Positions 1-8,750 of a DNA stretch of 64,000 bases are shown here, piece after piece. The translations under genes were made by a program, and so were the position numbers. Source of the stretch: Xenorhabdus eapokensis (GTDB taxonomy: Bacteria; Pseudomonadota; Gammaproteobacteria; Enterobacterales; Enterobacteriaceae); assembly GCF_001908105.1 (NCBI RefSeq), contig NZ_MKGQ01000004.1:114493-178492 (forward strand), in the 5' to 3' direction. Positions within the stretch are counted from its first letter, which is position 1. Each line of letters starts with the position of its first letter. The notes beneath the pieces were generated by a model. The model was not told where the DNA came from. It saw only the letters and a program-made list of their open reading frames with translations, and made no database searches.

Positions 1-1329
1 AGCCAGAAAATAGTGACGTAATCCCAAATGAATGGCCTGTGCCAGTTTTTCCTGATACTGATTAGAGCCTAACAACCCTTCTTCAGACACGTTACTGATA
101 AAACCTGTTTCCACTAAAATGGACGGAATATCCGGCGAACGCAAAACGCCAAGACTTGCATGCTCTGGTGTGCGCTTATGCAAGGAGCCAATGCCAGATA
201 GCTGGCGCAATACTTGCATGGCAACGTCATAACCAACCCGCTGAGAATGCCCAAATTGCAAATCCAATACGGCCTTGCTCAGATAAGGATCAGTACCATT
301 GGCGAGAGCATCCCCCGCACCTCCCAGTAATTCCGATTGTTTTTCATGCTGTTCCAACCAATTCCCTAATTCACTGTTTGCCCGGCGGTTGGAGAGCACC
401 CAGACAGAAGCACCTCTGGCACTGCGATTGGGAGCGGCATCGGCATGAATTGATACCAGCATATTGGCTTTATGTTTACGGGCGACTTCAGAACGCCCTG
501 CCACAGAGATAAAATAATCGCCATTGCGCGTCAACACCGGCGTGAACATGGGATCATTGCGCAGCAGGGCTTCCAATTTACGGGCAACATTAATCGTGAC
601 ATTCTTTTCTTTCAGCCCCCGTAGCCCAATCGCCCCAGGATCTTGCCCTCCATGCCCCGCATCAATAGCAACGACGATCGGGCGGGACACTCTTCCTTGC
701 ACAGATTGGGCAGCCTGTTTCCGCACACCTTGCTCACGGTGATTCGATACTGGCTGAGTTTCTTTTCCCGTAAGTTGAGCATGATTTGTAAGTAACCGCT
801 TACTTTCATTTTGTAAGGCATGACTAGTCGATACAGATGAGTTGTTCGCCACGCCATTGGCTTTCAGTGTCATCACCACTTGTGATTTATTACCGACATT
901 TTTCACCGCAGACGTTTTCACCGTAGATGTAGCTGTGGCCTTATGCGCCAACTCCAACACTACCCGCTGATGATTTGCATCAGGTGCCTGGCTGGAACGC
1001 ACAAGTTTTACCAGATTCTGGCCGGATAAACGCATCGGTAGCCCAATAATTTTACTGGGTTGACGAATATCCACCACTAACCGTTCAGGAGAATGCAAAG
1101 GAAAAAAACGATAATCAGGATGCCCGCCAGTGAATTCCAATGTGACTACAGCCTCAGAGGGATCATTCTTCACATGAATATTCGACAGCGTAGCCGCCGA
1201 TGCGGCCGTCATCACCAACTGGCTCAACATGAAAAACAAGACACAGGCCATTACCCAATAGGCACGCCATTTTTTTATCTCATTCACGAACATATTCACG
1301 GACATATTCACGAAAAAGGCATTAATCAT
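1..1329 (-). CDS. amiB: N-acetylmuramoyl-L-alanine amidase AmiB (3' end outside window)
   Basis: Periplasmic zinc amidase that removes peptide stems from peptidoglycan so that daughter cells can separate; in E. coli it is activated by EnvC at the septum. The frame is open from the ATG at 1329 to the window edge (443 codons seen, no stop). Order: a hydrophobic signal segment (about residues 20-45), an AMIN-type domain, a linker, then the Amidase_3 domain with [15 protein letters not shown] (zinc His), SIHADAA and the catalytic-Glu motif LVETGFISN near the left edge. The start is chosen because GAAGGA lies about 10 bases upstream; it begins 15 bases after the tsaE stop, so the two are probably cotranscribed. 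The first residues hold a short repeat ([11 protein letters not shown]). Whether C-terminal LysM repeats follow cannot be seen. Confidence 0.95.
   Translation of the reverse strand, partial: MINAFFVNMSVNMFVNEIKKWRAYWVMACVLFFMLSQLVMTAASAATLSNIHVKNDPSEAVVTLEFTGGHPDYRFFPLHSPERLVVDIRQPSKIIGLPMRLSGQNLVKLVRSSQAPDANHQRVVLELAHKATATSTVKTSAVKNVGNKSQVVMTLKANGVANNSSVSTSHALQNESKRLLTNHAQLTGKETQPVSNHREQGVRKQAAQSVQGRVSRPIVVAIDAGHGGQDPGAIGLRGLKEKNVTINVARKLEALLRNDPMFTPVLTRNGDYFISVAGRSEVARKHKANMLVSIHADAAPNRSARGASVWVLSNRRANSELGNWLEQHEKQSELLGGAGDALANGTDPYLSKAVLDLQFGHSQRVGYDVAMQVLRQLSGIGSLHKRTPEHASLGVLRSPDIPSILVETGFISNVSEEGLLGSNQYQEKLAQAIHLGLRHYFLA
1281..1314. repeat. Short tandem repeat in the amiB start region
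   Basis: Three near-identical 10-12 base units (CATATTCACGRA on the plus strand) lie inside the first codons of amiB and add a repeated FVNM-like stretch ahead of the signal peptide. The units stay in frame, so copy-number change would lengthen or shorten the N-terminus without breaking the gene. Confidence 0.7.
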
Positions 1330-1343
1330 GGTCGGGTATTCCT

Positions 1344-1808
1344 TCATAAGGACTTCAAATTATCCAACAGACTTTCACCATATTTAGATAACGCAACAAA
1401 ACGAGCCTGCCGCCCTTCATCGTCATAACTCAGGTACAACTCAATATCTGCCTCAGGTAAAACCCCTGCACCCTGCTGAGGCCACTCAGCCAGGCAAATA
1501 GAGTCCTGCTGGAAATAATCACGGATACCCATAAATTCCAGTTCTTCCGGATCAGCCAGACGGTAAAGATCGAAATGATACACAGGACGTGGTTGTAAGG
1601 CATAAGGCTCAACTAACGTATAAGTCGGGCTTTTCACATGTCCCTGATGGCCGAGAGCTTGCAGAAAACCACGGCTGAATGTGGTTTTCCCCGCCCCAAG
1701 ATCACCATATAGATAAATAACATAGCCGCGATCGCTAACTACCGCCACTGCATTACCCAATGCAACTGTGGCATCTTCATTTGGAAGTGATAAAACGAGT
1801 TCTTTCAT
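1344..1808 (-). CDS. tsaE: tRNA threonylcarbamoyladenosine biosynthesis ATPase TsaE
   Basis: P-loop ATPase that works with TsaB and TsaD to make t6A at position 37 of ANN-decoding tRNAs in the cytoplasm. At 154 residues it has the family length. The Walker A motif GDLGAGKT is at residues 35-42, followed by the conserved [10 protein letters not shown] and YHFDLYRL segments. It precedes amiB by 14 bases. In E. coli the gene upstream is nnr (NAD(P)HX repair); here tsaE is directly divergent from queG with about 200 bases between them, so it probably has its own promoter in that gap. Confidence 0.96.
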   Translation of the reverse strand: MKELVLSLPNEDATVALGNAVAVVSDRGYVIYLYGDLGAGKTTFSRGFLQALGHQGHVKSPTYTLVEPYALQPRPVYHFDLYRLADPEELEFMGIRDYFQQDSICLAEWPQQGAGVLPEADIELYLSYDDEGRQARFVALSKYGESLLDNLKSL

Positions 1809-2012
1809 CGAAAAGTATCTATTTTGATTTATTGAATTAGAGATTAATCAGGTAGACATATCAGTTAATAGCTTAACCGATAACCATAACATAATTCAGA
1901 CATTATCATTTAATATCTTCTGTGCCACTGTAACGGCCATGAGCCGTATTTTTTGTATTCGATCCCCTCTGTGCTAAGCTAACCGCCCTTTTTCAGCAGT
2001 AATTTGTATTTC

Positions 2013-3170
2013 ATGGCAATCCCTCTCGATCTGAATCTTCTGGCTACAAACATCAAGCAATGGGGACTTTCCCTTGGCTTCCAGCAAGTCGGCATCTGTG
2101 ATACCGATTTATCAGCAGAAGAGCCAAGGCTACAGGAATGGCTTGATAAGCAATATCATGGCGAAATGGACTGGATGGTTCGTCACGGCATGATGCGCGC
2201 CCGTCCCCATGAACTTCTACCAGGGACTTTACGGGTTATCAGTGTACGCATGAATTACCTGCCTGCTAAGGCAGCGTTTGCCAGTACGCTTAACAACCCG
2301 CAAATGGGTTATATTAGCCGTTATTCGTTAGGGCGAGATTATCATAAACTGCTGCGTCAACGTCTCAAAAAACTGGGCGACAAGATCCAAGAATATTGTC
2401 ACGCTCACGAATATCAGGGAGCTTTGAATTTTCGTCCTTTTGTCGATTCTGCCCCAATTATGGAACGCCCACTGGCGGAAAAAGCGGGGCTTGGTTGGGT
2501 TGGTAAACACTCACTTATATTGAATCGTGAATCGGGCTCCTGGTTTTTCCTTGGTGAATTACTGATTAACCTTCCCCTGCCCATTGATGCTCCGCAAAAG
2601 GAACAATGTGGACGCTGCGTGGCCTGCATGACAACATGTCCAACGGGTGCCATTGTTGAGCCTTACACCATTGATGCCCGACGCTGCATCTCTTATCTGA
2701 CCATTGAATTGGAAGGTGTCATTCCAGAAGAATTTCGCCCACTCATGGGCAACCGGATTTATGGCTGCGATGATTGCCAACTTATTTGCCCCTGGAATCG
2801 TTTTTCTCAATTAACAGATGAAGCTGACTTTAGTCCACGTGCCGCGCTGCATACCCCTGACCTGCTAGCGTTATTTAATTGGAGCGAGGAAAAGTTTCTG
2901 CGTATCACGGAAGGTTCGCCAATTCGCCGTATTGGATATTTGCGCTGGTTACGTAACATTTCCGTCGCCTTGGGCAATGCCCCCTATCAAGATGACATCG
3001 TATTAGCGTTGGAAAAACGGTTCGGCTTAAGTGAAGTTCTAGATGAACATATCTACTGGGCGATAACCCAACAAATGGCTCGCCGGAATGCTAATGCCAT
3101 CGAAGTTCAAACCTCACAACAAAAACGGTTGATAAGAGCAATAACCAAAGGCCTACCCAGGGATGCCTAA
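2013..3170 (+). CDS. queG: Epoxyqueuosine reductase QueG
   Basis: Cobalamin-dependent iron-sulfur enzyme for the last step of queuosine synthesis, reducing epoxyqueuosine in the anticodon wobble position of GUN tRNAs. Two 4Fe-4S motifs are visible, CGRCVACMTTCPTG (about residues 199-212) and CDDCQLICPWN (about 252-262), plus FRPFVDSAPIMERPLAEKAG and the C-terminal GLPRDA. An in-frame TTG lies at 2004, but the ATG at 2013 (MAIPLDLN) matches the N-terminus of the E. coli protein. It carries a few extra residues (around HEYQGA) compared with E. coli. The queG / tRNA-Gly neighbourhood is the same as in E. coli. Confidence 0.96.
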   Translation: MAIPLDLNLLATNIKQWGLSLGFQQVGICDTDLSAEEPRLQEWLDKQYHGEMDWMVRHGMMRARPHELLPGTLRVISVRMNYLPAKAAFASTLNNPQMGYISRYSLGRDYHKLLRQRLKKLGDKIQEYCHAHEYQGALNFRPFVDSAPIMERPLAEKAGLGWVGKHSLILNRESGSWFFLGELLINLPLPIDAPQKEQCGRCVACMTTCPTGAIVEPYTIDARRCISYLTIELEGVIPEEFRPLMGNRIYGCDDCQLICPWNRFSQLTDEADFSPRAALHTPDLLALFNWSEEKFLRITEGSPIRRIGYLRWLRNISVALGNAPYQDDIVLALEKRFGLSEVLDEHIYWAITQQMARRNANAIEVQTSQQKRLIRAITKGLPRDA

Positions 3171-3215
3171 TAATTAAACAGCCGAATTTCTGCTAAAAAA
3201 AGGCTTTCATTTCCT

Positions 3216-3453
3216 TGTGAATAAAATGAAAAGACTTTGCTGATCAACTAACAAACAGAAAATAAACATTGATCATGTTATTTTTAAATTAGGTTAATTA
3301 CTTTAATTAATCAATAAGTTAAGGTTTAGCTGTTGTTGTGAATGATCATACAAAAAAACCAAACACAAAGAAGCCTCCTGTGGATAACTCTGTGCAACAA
3401 GTAGAGCATCATCAGGTGACTCGATAAGGCATAATGTTAAAAACTGTGGATAA
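3216..3453. promoter_or_regulatory. datA: datA-like DnaA box cluster with IHF site
   Basis: Seen: three perfect DnaA boxes of the TTATNCACA class, all on the minus strand, at 3216-3224 (TTATTCACA), 3379-3387 and 3445-3453 (both TTATCCACA), and a one-mismatch box TCATTCACA at 3339-3347 in the same orientation. A perfect match to the IHF consensus WATCAANNNNTTR (AATCAATAAGTTA) lies at 3309-3321 between the first and second boxes, and GATC sites are nearby. Known: in E. coli the datA locus lies in the spacer between queG and the glyVXY tRNA genes and uses DnaA boxes plus IHF to promote hydrolysis of DnaA-ATP, limiting re-initiation. Location, box orientation and the IHF site all fit. I see no protein gene here; an 85-codon minus-strand frame at 3303-3560 (TTG start) overlaps the boxes and looks fortuitous. 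Confidence 0.8.
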
Positions 3454-3572
3454 AAATAAGAATTGAATTCTAGTAGTAAACAACCAGAAATCAGCAGCGA
3501 AGTAATAGCCCACTCACACATTCTAGACGTTAGTGAAGAAATTTTCCTCTGCCTCTTCAAAAATGAGGCGGC

Positions 3573-3601
3573 ATTATGGACCTGTTGGAGCAGGATAGCA
3601 A
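3573..3601 (-). promoter_or_regulatory. Stable-RNA-type promoter facing the datA-like region
   Basis: Read on the minus strand: -35 TTGCTA (3596-3601), a 17-base spacer, -10 CATAAT (3573-3578), then a GC-rich discriminator GCCGCC, as at tRNA and rRNA promoters. It resembles the promoter of the neighbouring tRNA-Gly at 3886-3914. No tRNA follows; transcription would run into the DnaA boxes. It may be left over from a lost tRNA unit or may transcribe the locus. Confidence 0.5.
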
Positions 3602-3698
3602 GCGCTTTATCGACAATTTATTTTGGGTGGGGCTTGTAATATGTGCCAGCACTTCACGCAGATATTTTTAGGAAGGAAGATAACAGAATGGAGGAAAT

Positions 3699-3774
<76 letters not shown>

Positions 3775-4174
3775 GTCGCTGACAGCTAATAATTTAGCTT
3801 GAGATACCCGAATGCTGATTTTGAATGCCTGTAACCTTATGAGTTATAGATAATTCTTAGAACCTGCATATCAGGAATGGGCGCCATTATGAACGTGTTC
3901 AGATAAGATGGCAAGTCCTTTGCAGTTACTGCCGTGTTAAACGCTCAAAAGATATTCGCCCCAGTTTGGCACAAAAAATTCATGCCATCCCCCCCAACAG
4001 CTATTCACCCCAACAGCTATCTGAAATACCAAATAGCATAGAGTTAACATTAAATATACAATTAACCAACATCTAATAAGATTTATGCTTGTCCTGATGA
4101 TTTTGTGGAAATAGATTAACAACAATTTTCGTTGTTGCTTAGATGATTATTCTCTTGAGAGAGGGGTCAGGAAT
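3775..4174 (-). other. tRNA-Gly leader and promoter region, no gene
   Basis: 400 bases between the first tRNA-Gly and the oxidoreductase gene. It holds the tRNA leader, with GATACCCGAAT also found (as TATACCCGAAT) between the two tRNAs at 7642 and 7772, and the promoter at 3886-3914. The part from 3920 to 4174 is AT-rich with a purine-rich ribosome site (GAGAGGGGTCAGGA) just before the ATG at 4175. The 62-codon minus-strand frame here has no support. Confidence 0.6.
3886..3914 (-). promoter_or_regulatory. Promoter of the first tRNA-Gly gene
   Basis: Minus strand: -35 TTGCCA (3909-3914), 17-base spacer, -10 CATAAT (3886-3891), GC-rich discriminator GGCGCC. The discriminator is the type found at stringently controlled stable-RNA promoters. 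Confidence 0.65.
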
Positions 4175-7100
4175 ATGGCTCGATATTATCAATCTAAATT
4201 TGTCACGGGCACTGAGGCGCTGGTTGACCTTCTACTCGCTCAAGCTGAGTTGGACGAAATTCACAATCTCAACACAGCGGGGTTCGTTTCAGGTTATCGT
4301 GGCTCTCCTTTAGCCCGCTTAGATCAAACATTATGGCAATACAGCAAAGAACTTATCCAGGCCAATATTCGCTTTCAACCGGCCGTCAATGAAGATCTTG
4401 CAGCCGATGCACTGATGGGAACACAAAAAGTCGAAACAGATCCAGACAGACAGGTTAGCGGCGTTTTTGGTATGTGGTACGGCAAAGGGCCAGGCGTCGA
4501 TCGTTCCGGTGATGCACTTAAACATGGTAATGCCTACGGTTCCTCTCCGCACGGCGGTGTGCTGGTTATCGTCGGAGACGATCACGGTTGTGTCTCTTCT
4601 TCCATGTCTCACCAATCTGACCTTGCGATGATGGCATGGAGTATGCCTGTTTTGCACCCAGCATCAGTTGCCGATTATCTTGATGTTGGTTTGTGGGGTT
4701 GGGCGGCATCACGTGTCAGCGGTACATGGTTTGGCTTTAAAGCAATCAGTGAAGTTGTGGAAAGTGGTGCCATCAGAGAAAGCAAACCCTTTCCTGATTA
4801 TCAACTTCCCCAAGTTGATCCTGGTCCCGATGGACTGCATTGGCGCTGGCCTGATCTCCCTGGCCCACAAATTGAAAAGCGCCTGGCCTATAAACTGAAA
4901 GCCGTCGAAGAGTTCGCTAAACTTAATCCCATTGATTACCTGCTCACCCCCTGTGAACACCCACACGCTTTATTGGTAACGGTTGGCAAAGCCCATAAGG
5001 ATGTTATGGAAGCTCTGCGTGTTGGAGGTCTAACGCCTTCTGAACTAGCCCAACAAGGCGTCGCTTTTCTCCATGTTCGTTTGGTTTATCCCTTATCACC
5101 ACTTCTCAGCGAACTTGCTACCCAAGTCAGTCATATTTTTGTTATTGAAGAAAAAGCCGCCATCGTTGAGATGTTACTCGCTCACCAATTGGTTAAATTA
5201 CAGAAAATGACCCACCTGATAGGTAAGCATAACCACCTTGGTCAAAAATTGTTACCCGCTGACATTGAACTGCACCCTTCACGGGTTGCCGCCCCACTTT
5301 CTGGCTGGTTACAACAATTCAATTTATTTCTTTCCGTGCCACCAGAATGGTCAACGACTACCATTCAGCACGATGTAACGTTACCCAAACGTACACCGTA
5401 TTTTTGCGCCGGATGCCCCCATAGCACTTCAACTCGCTTGCCAGAAGGCAGCCAAGCGCAGATGGGTATTGGATGCCATGTTATGGCCGCGTGGATGGAT
5501 CGCAACACCGGAAATGGCCTCTTGCCAATGGGCGGAGAAGGTGTCGACTGGATAGGACATGCCCCGTTTGTCAATCGCTCCCATGTCTTTCAAAACCTGG
5601 GAGATGGCACCTATTTCCATTCTGGTCACTTAGCCATTCGCCAATCCGTCGCCGCAGGAAGCCACATTACTTACAAATTGCTGTTCAATGATGCTGTGGC
5701 GATGACAGGCGGTCAGCCGTTGGATGGAAATATCACCCTATCGCAAATTGTTTCTTTAATGCTTGCAGAAGGGGTGAAAGAAGTGGTTGTCGTGACGGAT
5801 GACAGGGATAAATACAAAGATAAAAATAGTCTTCCTGCCAACGTGAAACTCTATGAACGAGATTATCTGGAAGATGTACAGAAGCGTCTTCGAGATATCG
5901 TTGGCGTAACGGTACTTATCTACGATCAAACCTGTGCTACAGAACTACGTCGTAAAAGAAAACGTGGCTTGGTGCCAAAAGTAACGCGCCGTGTTGTTAT
6001 CAATGAATGGGTTTGTGAGGGATGTGGTGACTGTCAAATACAATCAAATTGCCTTGCTGTAATGCCAATCAAAACGTCTTTAGGCACTAAACGCAAGATA
6101 GACCAACACGTTTGTAACTCAGATATGTCCTGCCTGAAAGGATTCTGCCCCAGCTTCATCACTGTCGAAAATGCCAACCCACGCGCCGATCTCAGTCAAA
6201 TCATCTCACAGGCTGAGTTAGATACAATTATCCAGCAACTACCGCAGCCAACACTGGCTTCTGCCGAAACACCTTATGAAATCCTGTTAGTCGGTATCGG
6301 CGGTACAGGTATCATCACCGCAGGACATCTACTGGCAAATGCCGCACAATTAGATAACTGCTCTGTCAGTCTGCTCAATTTTACCGGATTTGCACAAAAA
6401 GGAGGGGAAGCCATAACCCATGTTCGGTTATGCCATGACAAAGATAAACTGCATCAAGTCAGGATTGATCGCGGACGCGCTAATCTGGTTATCGCCGCGG
6501 ATTTAGTGGCTGCAACAGGGCAAAACTCACTGAAAGTAATGTCAAGGGGATCAACAAAATGCATACTGAACACCCATGAAACCCAAATCGGCACTATGCT
6601 CCGCTCCCCTATGCTGGATTTGGATCATCCCAAAATGCTAGACATTCTGAAGCAACACACACAGACATTACTCTCCATTGATGCAGAAATAATGGCTGCT
6701 TATCTCGTCGGTGACAGAGACCAAACAAATATCATATTAATAGGTTATGCCTGGCAGCTCGGCAAGCTCCCAATCACATTATCTGCCATCAACAGTGCGA
6801 TGCAAGAACTGGGAGCCTCAGCAGATAATGCCAGACGCGCTTTCTGTATAGGTCGCATCGCGGCAGGCCAACCCGATATTCTGCAAAAACACCTTAATAT
6901 TACGCCGCCAGAAAATATAAAAAGCCTGGATGATCTCATTATGCATCGCTATCAATTTCTGGTTGATTATCAAAATGAAAGATATGCGATGCGTTATCTC
7001 AGCCGTGTTGCCCAAGTCCAAATGGTGGCTCAGCAGATCGATGCAGAAGAAATGACTAAATCCATCGCTGAAAACTTATTCAAATTAATGGCGTATAAAG

Positions 7101-7549
7101 ATGAATATGAAGTTGCCCGACTCTACGTCAAAACTGGTTTTTTCGATAAGCTCCGCTCGCAATTTGATAATACAGAAACCATTCGTTTTCACCTTAGCCT
7201 TCCCCTCTTCAATCGCAAAGATCCCCGTACAGGCCAACGCGGAAAAAGGGAATATGGTTCATGGATCATTCCCGTATTCCGCTTTCTTGCCGCCTGTAAG
7301 TCACTGCGTGGTACTGTTTTCGATATTTTTGGCTATCAGGAAGAACGCAAACAGGAAAGAAATTTGCTGCTTGAGTATGAACGATTAATTGATTTTTTAA
7401 TCGAAAAAATGGAACGCAATAACTTGGCAACCTGCCTGCAACTTGCTGAACTACCTAATCAAGTGCGTGGTTTTGGTCATGTGAAGCAAAAAGCGATGAA
7501 ACGTATGTTGGAAAGCAAAGAAGAGTTGTTGAAATCGTTACAAAAATAA
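4175..7549 (+). CDS. Indolepyruvate ferredoxin oxidoreductase family protein (fused large form)
   Basis: A 1124-residue fused 2-oxoacid:ferredoxin oxidoreductase. The family oxidatively decarboxylates aryl pyruvates to acyl-CoA with thiamine diphosphate and iron-sulfur clusters, passing electrons to ferredoxin. Order: a pyrimidine-binding domain beginning GFVSGYRGSPLARLD, a transketolase-like segment, FCAGCPHSTS (about 409) and NLGDGTYFHSG (about 475) of the thiamine diphosphate-binding part, a cysteine-rich region CEGCGDCQIQSNC (about 614) and CLKGFCPS, then the gamma-type domain with VGIGGTGIITAG (about 705) and GFAQKGGEAITHVRL. A good ribosome site precedes the ATG. It lies between tRNA-Gly genes, where E. 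coli has none, so it was probably inserted there. The substrate cannot be decided from sequence; phenylpyruvate and indolepyruvate are the family norm. Confidence 0.88.
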   Translation: MARYYQSKFVTGTEALVDLLLAQAELDEIHNLNTAGFVSGYRGSPLARLDQTLWQYSKELIQANIRFQPAVNEDLAADALMGTQKVETDPDRQVSGVFGMWYGKGPGVDRSGDALKHGNAYGSSPHGGVLVIVGDDHGCVSSSMSHQSDLAMMAWSMPVLHPASVADYLDVGLWGWAASRVSGTWFGFKAISEVVESGAIRESKPFPDYQLPQVDPGPDGLHWRWPDLPGPQIEKRLAYKLKAVEEFAKLNPIDYLLTPCEHPHALLVTVGKAHKDVMEALRVGGLTPSELAQQGVAFLHVRLVYPLSPLLSELATQVSHIFVIEEKAAIVEMLLAHQLVKLQKMTHLIGKHNHLGQKLLPADIELHPSRVAAPLSGWLQQFNLFLSVPPEWSTTTIQHDVTLPKRTPYFCAGCPHSTSTRLPEGSQAQMGIGCHVMAAWMDRNTGNGLLPMGGEGVDWIGHAPFVNRSHVFQNLGDGTYFHSGHLAIRQSVAAGSHITYKLLFNDAVAMTGGQPLDGNITLSQIVSLMLAEGVKEVVVVTDDRDKYKDKNSLPANVKLYERDYLEDVQKRLRDIVGVTVLIYDQTCATELRRKRKRGLVPKVTRRVVINEWVCEGCGDCQIQSNCLAVMPIKTSLGTKRKIDQHVCNSDMSCLKGFCPSFITVENANPRADLSQIISQAELDTIIQQLPQPTLASAETPYEILLVGIGGTGIITAGHLLANAAQLDNCSVSLLNFTGFAQKGGEAITHVRLCHDKDKLHQVRIDRGRANLVIAADLVAATGQNSLKVMSRGSTKCILNTHETQIGTMLRSPMLDLDHPKMLDILKQHTQTLLSIDAEIMAAYLVGDRDQTNIILIGYAWQLGKLPITLSAINSAMQELGASADNARRAFCIGRIAAGQPDILQKHLNITPPENIKSLDDLIMHRYQFLVDYQNERYAMRYLSRVAQVQMVAQQIDAEEMTKSIAENLFKLMAYKDEYEVARLYVKTGFFDKLRSQFDNTETIRFHLSLPLFNRKDPRTGQRGKREYGSWIIPVFRFLAACKSLRGTVFDIFGYQEERKQERNLLLEYERLIDFLIEKMERNNLATCLQLAELPNQVRGFGHVKQKAMKRMLESKEELLKSLQK

Positions 7550-7574
7550 GTTGGTAATCTATTATTTTATAATG

Positions 7575-7600
7575 AAAAAAGGGCCATAAGACCCTTTTTT
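7575..7600. terminator. Bidirectional terminator
   Basis: AAAAAAGGG and CCCTTTTTT form perfect 9-base arms around an 8-base loop, so the hairpin has a T tract in both directions. It ends the oxidoreductase transcript on the plus strand and the tRNA-Gly pair on the minus strand. Confidence 0.85.
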
Positions 7601-7641
7601 CTATGACTTGCAGACTTCTATCACATCTACAGTCCTGAATT

Positions 7642-7717
<76 letters not shown>

Positions 7718-7771
7718 ATTTTTTATGGCTTGTATTAAGCCTGACTTGATATACCCGAATAAATTCTAATT

Positions 7772-7847
<76 letters not shown>

Positions 7848-7899
7848 ATGTATTCTGGTATGCCGTACTGTTGAAATTCTTCATCGGTACGGGGAGCGC

Positions 7900-7927
7900 A
7901 TTATACGAGAAATTATTCCGCTGACAA
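7900..7927 (-). promoter_or_regulatory. Promoter of the tRNA-Gly pair
   Basis: Minus strand: -35 TTGTCA (7922-7927), 16-base spacer, perfect -10 TATAAT (7900-7905), GC-rich discriminator GCGCTCCCC, about 50 bases upstream of the tRNA at 7772. It also faces away from the end of orn. Confidence 0.7.
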
Positions 7928-8052
7928 GTCCCACAACCGAAAAAATTGTATTTTTTCTCCGTTTGATGATTAAAGCAGCAAAGGTTCCGCTTAACCATCA
8001 ACACGGAGATTGATTTACGTACAAACTTGTACCCAATACCGCTCTTTATTTT

Positions 8053-8088
8053 TGAATAATGTGTTACTTCTGAATAATGTGTTACTTC
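8053..8088. repeat. 18-base tandem duplication across the orn stop codon
   Basis: TGAATAATGTGTTACTTC occurs twice in direct succession (8053-8070 and 8071-8088), followed by a partial third copy starting TGAATAAAG. The orn stop codon (8082-8084) lies in the second copy, so the first copy is a non-coding duplicate of the gene's last bases. Confidence 0.85.
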
Positions 8089-8627
8089 TGAATAAAGTGC
8101 TCACGGTAATACACCAATTCAGCAATAGATTCCCGAATATCATCCAATGCCTGATGGGTATTTTTCTTACTGAACCCCGACAACATCTCAGGCTTCCAAC
8201 GACGAGCCAATTCTTTAAGCGTACTGACATCCAAATAACGGTAGTGAAAATACTTTTCCAACTCTGGCATATAGCGAAACAGGAAACGGCGATCCTGCCC
8301 CACGCTATTGCCACAAATGGGTGATTTTCCTGCCGGCACCCATTGTTCTAGAAAAGCAATGGTTGCTTTTTCAGCTTGCGCATCATCAAACTGACTCTTC
8401 TTTACACGTTCTACCAATCCACTGGCAGTGTGCGTCCGTACATTCCAATCATCCATCAATGCCAATTGCTCTTCCGACTGGTGAACCGCAATCACAGGCC
8501 CTTCTGCAAGGATATTCAATTCCGAATCGGTGACAATAGTCGCAATTTCAATTATGCGATCCTGCTCGGGATTTAACCCAGTCATCTCTAAATCTATCCA
8601 GATAAGATTGTTCTCACTTTTTGACAT
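8082..8627 (-). CDS. orn: Oligoribonuclease
   Basis: 3'-to-5' exoribonuclease of the DEDDh family that degrades di- to short oligoribonucleotides, including pGpG, to mononucleotides in the cytoplasm; essential in E. coli. At 181 residues it has the family length. [11 protein letters not shown] (residues 8-18) holds the first Asp-Glu pair, [11 protein letters not shown] the second Asp, and [11 protein letters not shown] the final His/Asp. It is divergent from rsgA, with 123 bases between them, as in E. coli. Confidence 0.97.
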   Translation of the reverse strand: MSKSENNLIWIDLEMTGLNPEQDRIIEIATIVTDSELNILAEGPVIAVHQSEEQLALMDDWNVRTHTASGLVERVKKSQFDDAQAEKATIAFLEQWVPAGKSPICGNSVGQDRRFLFRYMPELEKYFHYRYLDVSTLKELARRWKPEMLSGFSKKNTHQALDDIRESIAELVYYREHFIQK

Positions 8628-8750
8628 GATATATCCTAGTTTCCTTCAAAAGAGGTAGTCTGTATCCGTGAGGTATCATAACGTTTTTGATTACTCACAG
8701 CGATGACCAGCAAGATAAATGAAAGATAAACGAAAAATAAGTGAGGTTCG

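Noticed and set aside
3303..3560. 85-codon minus-strand frame in the queG/tRNA-Gly spacer
   Set aside because: TTG start, no ribosome site, no family features, and it lies across the DnaA boxes and IHF site, which explain the sequence better.
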